DNA from: Nephrotoma appendiculata
Taxonomy: Eukaryota; Arthropoda; Insecta; Diptera; Tipulidae
Direction of reading: 5' to 3'
Length of the DNA stretch: 64,000 bases
Assembly (NCBI GenBank): GCA_947310385.1
Contig: OX371224.1
Coordinates: forward strand, 7,583,400-7,647,399
Position 1 is the first letter of the stretch, and each line of letters begins with the position of its first letter. Positions 23,302-35,100 of this stretch are shown here, piece by piece. The notes under the pieces are model-generated. The model did not search any database. It saw only the letters and a list, made by a program, of their open reading frames with translations, and was not told where the DNA came from. The translations under genes and the position numbers were made by a program.

Positions 23302-24959
23302 TTAATTAGGTTGTTCCTACTCCAAGGTACGATCCTCGCAAGAGTTTCGTTGATATGTAACACGCAAGCCTCCACATTGCCCTGCGCAGGTGAATGATAA
23401 ATTTGTACATCATCTGCAAATAGGTGAAATTTTACGGAGGTGAGAGAATTAGCAATATCATTAATAAACATACTAAATAATATAGGACCTAAGATAGAAC
23501 CTTGTGGAACGCTCGGAGAGTTTCTCATTTAATTTGACAATTTGGTATCGATCTGTAAGATAAGATGCCACCAGCCGGATTGAGGGGCTAGAAAAATTAA
23601 ACTGCGTAAACAATTTATCCAGTAAGATACCATGAGCGACAGAATCAAATGCCTTAGAGAAATCAAGAAGAACCAACAAAGCCACCATCCCGTTTGCAAC
23701 ATATCATCAAATATGCTGAGTTCAAATCATCAGTGATTTTGGCGAGAGCAGTTGTTGTACTATGACCTTTGCGAAACCCCGACTGGAACCGATGCAATAG
23801 ATTGGATTTATCAATATGAGTAAGAATCTGATTCTTCATGACCAATCATGCAGTTCAACAGGCCTAGAAATCATACCTACTGGCAATAAATAAGAAAACT
23901 GCCAAGCTTTAGGAAAAATTGATTTGGCTAATGCGGTGTTGATTATGTGAGCCAGAAATTTGAGAGTTACTGGAAGAATTAAGCGCACAAAAGAAATAGG
24001 TATACCGTCTGCACCCAATGATTCAGACTGAATGCCGGAGATTGCTTCGTATACCTCGTGTCCGTTACATTCCTAAAATAAAATGCATTGACAGAATGAG
24101 AGCTAATATTATCAAAATCCCTCAAATTAAAAGGCGGTCCTTGAGAAATAGCAGCAAAATGCGTAGAGAATTCCACCGTTTGAAAATCGGTTAAAAACGC
24201 CTGCTTAATTTTAGAAAGACAAAACTTTTGAAAATTGCGCCATAGCACGTCACTTGGTAGGTCTAGATTAAAAATGTTTTTTTTAAGTGCTGAAATTTAG
24301 CCGACCTGATCAAATTGCTAACCCTGTTACGATAAACTGTATAATGCTTCCAAGTGGTATCATTTTTATTAGATTTCCAAACTGCGTGTAAAAAGTCCTT
24401 AATATTCCGGAGCTTCAGGATAGAATCATCGAGCATGAACACATCATCGGACGGCTTCCGATCGACTCTGCGCAGGGGAGCCCATCTATCCAGAAGCTTT
24501 ACAAGCTAAGAATTAAAACACTCCAATTTGCCATCAATTTCTGGAATAGAAAAAATCCGATCCCAGTCAATTCGATTAGCCTCTGCAATCAATTTGTTCT
24601 GGTCAATATTGTTAATAGCTCTTCGAAAGTAAAAACTGACGCAACTAGAAACATCCAAATCGAAATTATAGGAATCATATATCATATCGTGGGTGGTAAA
24701 TAACCCCGGGACGGAAATTCGAGTAAAGAAATTTAAATTCGATCGATTATTCAGGAGCAATAAATCCAAACAAGTGGCAGCAGTATTACTAAAGTTCGTA
24801 GGATCATGCGAGGCAATTTCCAAACCAAGTGATGATATGAAACCCTTGAATTCCTTTACAGCAGGTGCATCTGACATGACATTCGTGCGTGTTAAAATCG
24901 CCAAGGATGAGAATATTTACCCAGAAAATAAATCTATTAAATTAAATAACATTAAAGTA

Positions 24960-27900
24960 AGAAATTAGAAAGTATAAAACTTAACTTAAACTTAACTGAC
25001 CTATTAAGTGAAACCAAAAGAATTTACAAAGATAGAATATTTTTTGTACAGCTTTGATCTATACGTTCCAAAAAATGAGTTTGACAATTTTCAACAATAA
25101 GACGAGACAGAATAAAATTAAATACAGTATGTCTCTATAGACCCCAATCAACTCGGAGCAAGATCATCTTTACATACCGATTCCATCTTCCGAACGTTCT
25201 TTCCAAAATTGTCTCAGATCAGAACCGAATTATGTTATATAAGTTTACCAATCCTACTACAGATTCAAGAAATGAAACAGATCTGATTGTAGAAGACAAA
25301 TACTTAAATTTTTTTTCAGACTTAGACAAAATCCACAAACATTGTAGAATGTTTTAGGAAATTCGATGGTCAACCAATATACGAACGTAATCTACGAATA
25401 CCACCACGGAAAACTCATAAATATTTCGGCATAACATGATTAGAAATAAAATTGTATGCCAAGCGGACTATGCACTTACAATCCCTCCCCCACTGACAAA
25501 AAATGGCCAAGTGTTTAACTCTGCACTATTATGTCAATAAACGGGACCTAGGTTCCTTGGCATACCAAATTTCAACATTTATATGGAGAAATCAGAGAAT
25601 TCCATAATTTTATTAAAGAGTCTAGCAATATTTATTCGTAATATTAATAAACTGTCCTGTATAGAGATGAGACAAGAGTTGATAAATAACGTGACACAAT
25701 GCTATCGGGATAAGGCACTTGATACGTTTTCAGAAGGTTAAAGGGAGATCTACCCCGATTCTTTGGTATAAGTGAACCTTCCGACCCACCTCAAGCTTTA
25801 CGAGTACATCCCTGCTTGAACTTACAACACGTTAACTTTAAAACCTAAAATGCAAATAACAACCACCAGCATAATCACAAAATATAACCACATCCTTTTA
25901 AGTGTACCTCATTAATTTTATCCAAATTACTACATAATCTGCAAAGCGCTTTCGATCAGTGACAAATGTAGAGACGTAACAGACATCAGTCAGGATATAC
26001 AAACTACCTACCTCGATATCCATCATAAATCAAAACTGATGGTAGTAATATTCGTTCTAAACAGGTTGACTATATGAATCACACATACAGAATAATCAGG
26101 GCGCCACGAAAAGATGAACCAATTACAGGGCTCCGGCTTTTTAGCACCCCAACTAAAGGTTATGACAAAAGTGACGATTGAATTCGTTTTGGGATTGGTC
26201 ATTAATTTTTATCGTTTGGTCACTTACGATTAAACGGTAAATAAATAATGATTATTTCAAAAAAATATATCTCTAGTAGCACCTCATTGCAAGAAAATCA
26301 TACCTTTTTTATCTAATTTCGTTAGGTAATCGTTATGTCAAGATTGGTCACCACATTTTGGCGTTTGGTCACTAATGGTTCAGTTTTTATTCCAAAAAAA
26401 CAAAACCAAAATTGTATTAAATCAATAAAATTAGGTTCGTCGCTTACTTGGGAATTTCATTTTACAAAATTAATAAGAGATGCAATTGGAAAGTACCATT
26501 TAGACAAAAATATTTCTTTTTTCAAAGAACTGTCATCTAAAGTGGAAGAAATAAGATATAAACAATTCAATTTTTTGGTTCTTCCTAACATCGTTGAGGA
26601 TTGGTTAAAATCGCTTAAAGCTCATCATTTCCACATGATTCGAAGCGTACGAGGTTGGAAACTTGATCAATACTAAAAAAATTATAAATTCAACGAACGG
26701 AATCGTTTGATCGACTGTCATTGTGGATTGGTCACTAACTGATTTCGTTTGGTTATCCCTACTTAATGAATTATTGCGAAACTTTGTTAAAAAGTCATCA
26801 TTTTCATGCGATTCGAAGCGTACGAGACGTGAAACTTGACCGATACTAATATTTTGTTAAATTCAACGATTGGATTTATCAAATTATCCGGCTATCATTG
26901 AGGATTGGTCACTAGTTATTTTCGTTTGGTCATCAATCGTTTGGGCAATTGCTTTTGTGGATAGGTCACTAACTAATTTCGTTTGGGTTACGTAGAAACG
27001 ACAAAACGAAATCAACTAGTGACCAATCCTCAATGATGTTAGGAAGAACCAAAAATTGAATTGTGGTTATCTTATTTCTTCTACTTTAGATGGCAGTTCT
27101 TATGAAAAAAAAATATTTTTGTCTAAATGGTACATTCCAATTGGATATTTTATAAATTTTGTAAAATGATATACCCAAGTAAGCGACGAACCTGATTTTA
27201 TTGAATTAATACAATTTTGATTTTGTTTTTTCGCAATAAAAACTGAACCATTAGTGACCAAACGCCAAAATGTGGTGTCGAATCCTGACCTAACGATTAC
27301 CTAACGAAATTTGATAAAAACGGTATGATTTTCTTGCAATGAGGTGCTACCCGGGATTTTTTTTTTGAAATTTTCATTATTTATTTACCGTTTAATCGTA
27401 AGTGACCAAACAATATAAATTAGTAATCAATCCTGACCGAACGATGAACAAATGAATTCAATCATCACTTTTGTCATAACCTTTAGATGGGGTGCTAATA
27501 AGGCGGAGCCCAATTACAGTAAGTCAAGAGATCAACAACATTATCAAGATTAGGTAATAGAATACGATTATGAATATGACCAATCGTTCGAACAATATAC
27601 TGATTCACACATGACGCCAAAACTAATAGATCAACCCGATTCTATCGAATGCACACCAATCAGACGATGTCAATTTTTTGGACTAAGAAGTTCTTCGTTT
27701 CCATATACTTAGAACATGTAACGAAGAGCAGGAAAATCTTAAAATTCTGAGTAGACACAGGTTCGAATAAAAAATATATTCTTCCTTAATATGTTCTGAA
27801 AGAAAACCCGTTCATATGTGACCGTGCACGTATACAGGCTTTGTGTGTACTTTTTCGAAACGTGTACTTAGTTTGAACATCTACAAGGGGCAGGAAAATT

Positions 27901-28080
27901 TTCAAATCCATTTTTATGACAGTTTTCATCCCCATTGTTTCATAGCAAATTACTATTCAAGTTTTGTTCGTCAAGTATCATATACTTTGTTGAAAGTCGT
28001 GAATATAGAAACTCGTACCGCTCCGCTCAATGGGCTGAGTATAAACTAATTGTTTCAATGAAATTGAACACACCCTCTAC
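24960..28080 (+). pseudogene. Gypsy-type LTR retrotransposon remnant (gag and protease regions)
   Basis: A gag-like segment at about 25618-25845 shows INKLSCIEMRQEL, CYRDKALDTF and, after a frameshift, LKGDLPRFFGISEPSDPPQA, the pattern of Gypsy/errantivirus-type capsid C-termini. From about 27735, VDTGSNKKYILP is the protease Asp-Thr-Gly box with a stop nearby, and the following sequence continues the same family to about 28075. Between them lies the 26129-27510 foldback element. No LTR, RT or integrase was recognised, and many stops and frameshifts are present, so this is an old internal fragment. It has no evident envelope gene. Confidence 0.6.
26129..27510. mobile_element. Foldback transposon, 1.4 kb, 9-bp target duplication
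   Basis: It is flanked by the perfect 9-bp repeat CAATTACAG (26120-26128 and 27511-27519). The ends GGCTCCGGCTTTTTAGCACC and its inverted near-copy ending GCGGAGCC belong to arms of roughly 500 bp each (about 26129-26680 and 27005-27510). The middle holds two copies of a ~180-bp unit (about 26606-26760 and 26785-26940) with CGATTCGAAGCGTACGAG and GGATTGGTCACTA, and the motif TTCGTTTGGTCACTA recurs throughout. It has no transposase. A 9-bp duplication with long arms fits a MULE-related or FB-like non-autonomous element. The 113-codon open frame at 26335-26676 lies wholly inside the left arm and has no known similarity. Confidence 0.82.
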
Positions 28081-31000
28081 AAAAATAATTAGAAGCTAGG
28101 TACTGCGAAAATAAAATTCATAGCCGTAATAACTACCATAAGCAAGACGGTTTAATGTTAACAAACCATATACGGTTTTAGTAAGAAAACGTGGTAAACT
28201 GTATACTGGAATGTTTATTTCATCATATTGCGTATATTGCGTTACACTGGAATGCCAATTTTCGATCAAAATGCGGTACTAAATCCAATACGATATTTGA
28301 GCTCTAATAGGTCGCGCGTTCCCCCATTGGCCATTATTCGAGGTTTGCGCACCCCTATAACTGTATCAATATCGATGGCGTTTAGTTAAGATAAGAGGTT
28401 CGTGTTGATTTTAAGAAGATGCCAATGAGACTAAACCAAACTATTTTAATTTGATATTATTGATTTACGACACAAAATCGTATGTACATATATTTTTGCA
28501 TATCGCACATTCGTCCATTATTTATATAAAAACATAATATTTAAATATTTAAAGCAAAATCAATTAAATCACCCATTTTAAATTTGTATTTTATAATAGA
28601 AGAATATATCACTCGTTGCACATCTATCATACATAATTTTTTTTTGTATACAAGATATACAATTCCAAATTGTTCTTTATATCCGGAACATATCCTGAAC
28701 AAACACAAATAATAGAAATAAAATTACAATTTAACAGAAAAAAAAGAAATAAATTTAAAAAATAAAATAAATAAATAAAAAAGTAATAATAATAAAATAA
28801 AAAAAAAACGAATGACTTGAAACGTACAAAATCTTAAATCCAAATATAAGAAAGATTTTTTTCATGTTATTCTATAAACCACAATATAAAAAGCACATAC
28901 TATATACATAGTTGTTATATACATACGACTATATAAATATATATACATAGATATATATTGCAGTTTCGGAGCTTTTTCTCTGTGAGCTTTATTTTATTTT
29001 ATTCTGTTAAATTTAATGGATTTAACAATCTGTGAATTTGAAGTCAGAATCTTCTGTATGTACATGTACACTATGTACTCGTCGTCGTCGTCGCCGTCGT
29101 AGTTCTCGTACTCTTATATATTGTTTTTCTATTTCAATTCTTCTTTACTTTTATACATTTTTGATTTTCTTCTATTTTTCATTCATATATTCCAAGATGT
29201 TGTTGTTCTTGTTTCATAGTTGTTGTCTTTCGTTAGTCAGATAAAATATGGTGCAACAACAACAAAATATAATAATATAAAAACAAATAAAATACATGCA
29301 TACGAGTACACCCACAAGAAAAAAGCTCAACGAGAAAAGCTCTGAGAAGTTGTGTGACAAAGAAAAATTGATATTGTTATTTAATTTGATTTTTTATTTG
29401 TCTTTTGCCTTTTTACTATTTTTATATTTAATTTTAAAGCACTCTCTCATATTCGAATCTATCTGGTACATTGAAGTTATTGTGGGAGTTGGGAGAGAAT
29501 GGTTTATATTCATATGGTTTGATTTTAGCTTTTGGATGAGCTCAATCAATATTTTTGACCTAACGGCAATTTTCTGATTTGAATTAGTAATTGAATTTTT
29601 CTCTTAGGCGTTTTGTATAATTTTAAAGTATATGTTGTTCATTTCAAAGTAACAAGGGCCCCGAACATTAGCACTTCATATATGTTGAAATTCAGTTTTA
29701 GCAAAATTTAAGCACGACTTTGCATATACATATATGTTGAACGCTACAATGAAAAATAAATTTTCATTATTCTTATAATATATATTTAGATAATACAGAT
29801 ATTTTCGTTATTTTCGTGCTACAGTGTTAGTTTCTGCTCTAAAGCGATTCAAATTAAATTTACTGGAAGGTGTTCAGCATATATGTACGTACATAGTTTC
29901 TGACGGAATTATTTAACAAAATATTTTTATTTTGTTCCAAAACACTATTTAACCATTCAACCTCCAGACTCGATTATAAGATGTTAGATGGTTTTATAAA
30001 TGCTGTAATATAGATAGATTTCCCTAGCTTTGAAAATTTTCAAAAATTTTGAAATTTTTTGGTCCGAAATGGAGAACTACATTTGATACCATTGAGAATC
30101 TTATTGAAAAGTAAAAGTGGCTTTCTGAGCCAATATAACATTTATTATGTATGGTCCGCATTTCTCGAATGCTGCATTGCCAAAATCATTTACATGGAAC
30201 AATTGCTCCATATAAATTGTCCCGTATGAATTGAATGAAAGCGACATGTTCCGTATTTCAAATTAAATCTGTGTTGTTGAAGCCTAACACCATGCCAATC
30301 GCAATGCTGGGTCCTTCAAACATCACAAACCGAATGCACGACTTCAATATATGGTCGATATTTTTCTATCTCTAACAACCACCAAATAGAGAGGTTGCCG
30401 GGTATTATTTAATTAAATCTATGATATTTTAAGCTAATTTCATCCCTGAAAATTTTAAATGTTTTTGTAACTTTATTGGTAAAGAATTCCGTGAAACTAC
30501 TGTACAATTTCCTGATATTACCTTGTGATATTATCTTGTATTTCCTTTTTTCCGTGTGTATTGGTTGAGGTATGAAGTCCCTGCTTTTGTTTTGTTTTTC
30601 CTTCATCTCAGGTGTTCTTTTAGTATTAATGATTTTGTTGTCTTGCTTTTGCTTTATTTTATAGTTACTATAATTGAAATGGCCACGGTGCCGAGTACTG
30701 CAGTGTAGCTCTAATCTAACATTAGTTGTATTTTTTTAGATGTTGTTGGATGAGTTTGAGTTTTAGATGTTTAGTTTCAAAACTTTATAAGGCTGGTTCC
30801 GTTCCGTTTTTCGCTAGCGTTTCCCGAGCAGAAGTCTCCGTTAAATTATTTCCTATTTGTACTTCTGCTATGGGGTTGCCTGAAATTAAAAATAATTACA
30901 AGTTGATGTTACCTTTATGTACAATTTTAAATGATTAGATTATTATAGATATCATCATTAGACAAGAGTGTCAATGTGTATAAATTGAAGAAGGCTTCAA

Positions 31001-32220
31001 TTAGCGAGTTGCCCTACAACGATTTCGAAATTAATTGATACTTTTGATTCGGTTTGGCAGCCAAAAATATGTGTAGCGTTATCAAATCGAATGGTTTAGC
31101 CAAATCCTCATCGACTATAAAATCTACATAGCCATGGTGAAAATAATGCACCTGGCAAATCGCCAACATTTTCTAAATGTACTGCTTTCGTAGAAAAGCG
31201 TTTAAAAAACGAATAATAAGATTTTCAGGCCTTTTTTTATTTATGAACCATATTAAAGGTTCCTCAAAAACCAATTCCAACAATTGTAAGCGGTTCGAAG
31301 CATAACCTACGATTTGGTAATGAAATATTTTGTTCTAATAATACTTTTTAACACTATTAATACATTTTTTAACAACATTCGGGCATTTGTGAGCTGAGAC
31401 AAAGCTAATATTGTTAACCAACAAAACATATTTTAATTTCTATCTACAACGTATTGTTGTTTCACCAGATTTAGAAAAATATTTCCGTTTAAAAACGTCA
31501 CACGGAGCAACGCATTAAAATTTGAAAATTGGTCAATCAAATCGAACTCAACATTTATAATTTTACAGTTAAGAATATTTTTCGTAGTTCTAACATATCA
31601 GGATTAATGGTATTATTTGAAGATTTTAACCAATAACGAGGATTATCTGCAGAATGCGGTTTCATTCCATATGGAACATAGTGTCGATCAGATTGAGGTG
31701 CAATTTACTGTATCTACGAAACTCTGCACACATTTTATTACGCATTTTTGATTAACAATTTTGAATACGCAACGAATGAAATTAAATAAAATTTCCAAAA
31801 TTTAATAATTCTCTCCATTACTGAGCCAGCAAAAGATATGCGCACAAGATGGAGCAGCTCACAATTTTGCAGAAAAAAACTTTATCCAAATGAATCTATC
31901 GAGATAATACTTTCTTTTACGCAGTAAAAAAACTGGAGGGATGGATTTGTTGTGACTAACATCCAACTTTGTATAATCAAAACTGTTTTATGTAATAAAA
32001 AATTATTATTCCTGCTTCAGAAAACCAACAACGTCATCCCGTTCTGAAGGGATGAATCGTTTAATTTGTAGGGTTTGCTAATACTAAACTTTTAAAAATT
32101 ATTGCAATAATCGAAAAGCTCTCATGGCACCTGCCGCTTCAGGCCTCTTGCTTAATGGAAAACGTTTAAGCATGAAGTTCAAACTTCCTAATAGTTAATC
32201 CGTCTGGAATTTAGAGATGC
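28081..32220. other. AT-rich non-coding DNA with simple repeats
   Basis: No gene is recognised. A (GTC)n-type run lies at about 29078-29100 (gtcgtcgtcgtcgccgtcg), inside a chance ORF. Poly-A-rich sequence occupies about 28735-28810. The segments around 30400-30940 and 31000-31900 are somewhat less AT-rich and could hold decayed element sequence, but I could not assign a family. The absence of long frames argues against host exons. Confidence 0.45.
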
Positions 32221-32229
32221 CAAATTTTT

Positions 32230-32520
32230 TGTGAAATAAAGTTTTTTTATTCAAAAATTCAAAACTCGTCATTTCCGGTAAAATATAAAAAAATAATCTG
32301 AATTTTGTTTGAAATTTAATTTACAATCTTTTTGTTTTAATCGTTTTTCTCGTAAATGCTATAAGAAGTATATCAATTCAAAATATTTGCAAAAAAAAAG
32401 GAAAAACTCTTTGCTGTCACTTCCGATGGACTAATTTCGGCAACAAATCATTGGGGTCTCCCATTTTATAACAACTGAAGTATGAAGTTCTGTCTGGATC
32501 AGTGCATCCATCTGGGCTGT
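32230..32520 (+). repeat. Dispersed repeat family, copy 3
   Basis: It shares the ordered blocks TCGTTTTTCTCGTAAATG, CAAAATATTTGCAAAA, CACTTCCGATGGACTAATTT and, in inverse order, the AACTTCATACTT block with the sequence near 12450-12720 (opposite strand). See the other copies at 17752-18130 and 34250-34470. Non-coding. Confidence 0.6.
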
Positions 32521-33329
32521 ACAGAAACTACATAATTATATTTAATCCTACACACAGACTTTTAAAAACTACTTTTTTGACTTTGGTGATATAGCGAATG
32601 GTAAATCTGCGAAAATTTCGTAATTGCAAGTAAAATCGGCAGAAGTGACTCGATCAATAATATTGAAAACTATGGCAAAAACCTGAAAGGTATAATACCA
32701 GAAGCTATACATCACCGCAAGACAAACGTGCTATAGTTTGGGAAGCCTTGACATATACGCATACTCTGTGGCGAAAATTAAAGCAAGAACCATTATGACG
32801 GCAAGTGTAGGCACTGTTCGTCGTATTATTAATGCGTGGGTACCACAGTGAAACAATTTTTTCAGTAAAAAATACTGGGAAACCGAAAAGTGAAGAGTAA
32901 ATTACGTTAGAGCGACAAAGACAGCAACTTTTGTATGTTTTTGTTATAGCAAATTTTATAGTTAAAATAGTGACAGATTGGGGGACAATATAACCTAAAA
33001 AATTGAAAATAAATGATTTTAACGAAACAAAAAAATTTCAAAATTTTATTTTATCCTACAATGAACGTAGCGGCACATAACAATTATTCCGCGTTTCATT
33101 TTTCTCTTGACATTTGACTATAATATTTTTTCAACCATAAAATTGTCGTAGTGTGCGAAAAATATTTCTCATTACTATTTTTTGAAGGCGTGTTAAAATG
33201 CAGCCATAAAGAGTATTGAGTTTCATACTTTTTATGCGGCAATATTTTCCCCACTTATTCAATTATTTTGCCAGTAAATTTTACTGATTTTTTTTTCCTT
33301 TCTACCAAGTAAAGGATTTATATTTTTAT

Positions 33330-34080
33330 CTCGTGTTAATTTTACTGAAGAAAATTGTTTCACTGTGGAATTTGCGCATAAGTGTGCTAAGCATTTTCAG
33401 TTTAAAAAACTGCAAGAAAACTTGCCCGTAGAACGGTATATCTTTATCCGTTTCGGCTATGACTTCAGAATGACTTGTGACAAGGTACATTGTCTTGGTT
33501 AAAGAGCACTTTTTCTTTTGCATTTAGAACGGTTTTTTCGTCATTTCTACATCCAAACGCAATGAATATTCGCTATTCCTTCAAGGGCCTTCCTCAAGAT
33601 AGTCGACGAACAAAATACCTTGCGCTTCATAAAAACAAAACTTTAGCGACCGATTAGCGTTTTCGGTCGCTTCGGACGCCTCTCACCCGCTACTGGCCAC
33701 TCAGCTGATTGACGATTTGATTACAAAGTGTATAGTGATGGTTCCATGTTTCATCAATTTTCACATACCGACGCAAAAACTTCTATTTATTATCAGTTAG
33801 ACAACTCCAAACAACGCTCTGATTCATCGATGCATTGCTTTTTTTTGCTCGCATGTGAGCAAGCGTGGCACTCAGGAGTTATTTATCTTACGAAACTTCA
33901 ATTTACAGTCTTTCAAAACAATTTTGTGCGCTTTTTTTTCTCTTTTCTGGAACAATCGTCGAATTTGAGCGACAAGAGCGTTCAGCAGCATCGGTGTTTG
34001 TACGGCACCGTTTTAACTCAGCAAACCAACGTTCGACGGTTGCTTTCGAAGCGAGTACAAGTACAACCCCTATAACACTT
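33330..34080 (-). pseudogene. Mariner transposase remnant
   Basis: On the minus strand, VERWFAELKRCRTNTD (about 34035-33988) matches the mariner DNA-binding region (WFxxFKxGdxxxeD), followed by the RSGRP-like segment. Then come FLRRYVKIDETWNHHY at about 33790-33745 (first Asp, DETW), an SVAKVLF segment, and KVLFNQDNVPCHKS at about 33500-33460 (second Asp). Several stops and frameshifts separate the blocks, and the DDE/D C-terminus (YSPDLAPSD) is missing. Terminal repeats were not found. It is a different mariner lineage from the one at 46307-49578, judging by its motif spelling. Confidence 0.75.
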
Positions 34081-34249
34081 ATGAACGGTATTTTTTTCCA
34101 TCAAAAAACAATGTTCAAAATTTGGCACCTCTACAATCCAGGCGTATTGACTATTTGGATGGATTGAAATTACTCAAACATAACCACTTTTTCCGTGGGA
34201 GATTTTTCAACGTTTTCATTCATGTTGAAAATTTTAGTATTTACAAAAA

Positions 34250-34480
34250 CAGACAAAGAATTAAAAGATTCAAATAAATTTGAAGATTAAATTTTCAACC
34301 AACAAGGGTTGGTTTTGATGATTTTTTCAAATGTACGCGAAAATAATGATTTTTGGTTTTACAAGACTGTTACCAAAAGCTCGGTAAGTTTAAATTTTTG
34401 CTTAAAAATCTAGTGTGATGTATTCGGGAACTATGAATGTTTATATTTGTGGTAAAAGATAGTTGGGTGTACGCTACAAC
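34250..34480 (+). repeat. Dispersed repeat family, copy 4
   Basis: It aligns by eye with 17925-18130 over about 200 bp (GAAGATTAAATTTTCAACC, GGTTGGTTTT, AATAATGATTTTTGG, CTCGGTAAGTTTAAA, TGTGGTAAAAGA). Non-coding, and it directly follows the mariner remnant. Confidence 0.6.
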
Positions 34481-34854
34481 ATTTTTACTCTTCCATATTT
34501 TGAACTAAGTTTGTACTTTGCTATTAACATACTTCTATGTGTTTTATTTAATAAAAGAAGATTTTAAAAAAAAATTGTCTTACTTTTGATTAAATTAGTG
34601 ATTTTGAAAATTCAAATTTCGTCATTAATACTTCTTATTTTTGTGATAAAGTATAATTAAATTTTTATAATTTTAAAATATAAATCAATATTTAGTTGTT
34701 TCTATTGAATTTAAGTACAATATATATCCTTAACTTATTTTGTTTTTGTTTATTTAAGTATACTTTTTGGTACAATATAAAGTGAGATTTTTTTCCACTG
34801 TGAAAATATCAATAGAATTTGGATTAATGTTGAGCATGTTAGGTGTGGACATTT

Positions 34855-35100
34855 GTAAGGCTCTATTCTAGGTCCGCTTTTATTCCTTATTTATAAAAAC
34901 CCTCTAAGAATCTAAACTTCCAGATACGATCGATTATCTCCATCTAACCACCTGAAGCGAACACATGCGAAACTGTTATCCGACGTAGTATATTTTACTT
35001 CCTCAGAATCAAAAATGATTAAAATTTTGTTCGGAAGATTCTGCAAGCCAAATGGTAAAACAATTATATGTAGACTACCGGCCCAAATGTTCAAATGATT
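34855..35100 (+). pseudogene. Tiny non-LTR RT fragment
   Basis: GSILGPLLFLIYKNPL at about 34857-34904 is the QGSxLGPLLFxIYxNDL block of non-LTR reverse transcriptases. The sequence after it may be the continuation in other frames, but the YADD box is not recognisable. Only this one block supports the call. Confidence 0.45.

Larger units (their letters stand above)
22391..24935 (-). pseudogene. Non-LTR retrotransposon (endonuclease + reverse transcriptase), truncated and interrupted
   Basis: On the minus strand the pieces run endonuclease then RT. NILILGDFN at about 24890-24915 and TCLDLLLLNN plus FTTHDMI (24680-24770) are the C-terminal part of an APE-type endonuclease. GADGIPISFVRLILP (24016) and FQSGFRKGHSTTTAL (23770) are early RT blocks. 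LVLLDFSKAFDSVAHGILLDK (23675) holds a catalytic Asp, VPQGSILGPILFSMFINDI (23505) is the next block, and FADDVQIYHSP (23405) is the F/YADD box. GLIVNSQLNWDNHV and LVVPHLVYCAPIY (22410-22580) are the thumb region. Both ends are truncated, and there are several frameshifts. A Penelope-like insertion splits it at 22717-23301. Jockey/CR1-like clade is likely. Confidence 0.85.

Noticed and set aside
26335..26676. ORF of 113 codons with a plausible start
   Set aside because: It lies wholly within the left arm of the foldback element, has no known similarity, and the inverted arm shows frame-breaking differences; most likely chance.
29032..29577. Two successive plus-strand ORFs of 70 and 93 codons
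   Set aside because: They contain a GTC microsatellite and poly-hydrophobic AT-rich sequence, with no recognisable signal peptide plus domain.
32700..32850. Less AT-rich stretch with short open frames resembling a transposase N-terminus
   Set aside because: No frame gave a consistent helix-turn-helix or catalytic motif.
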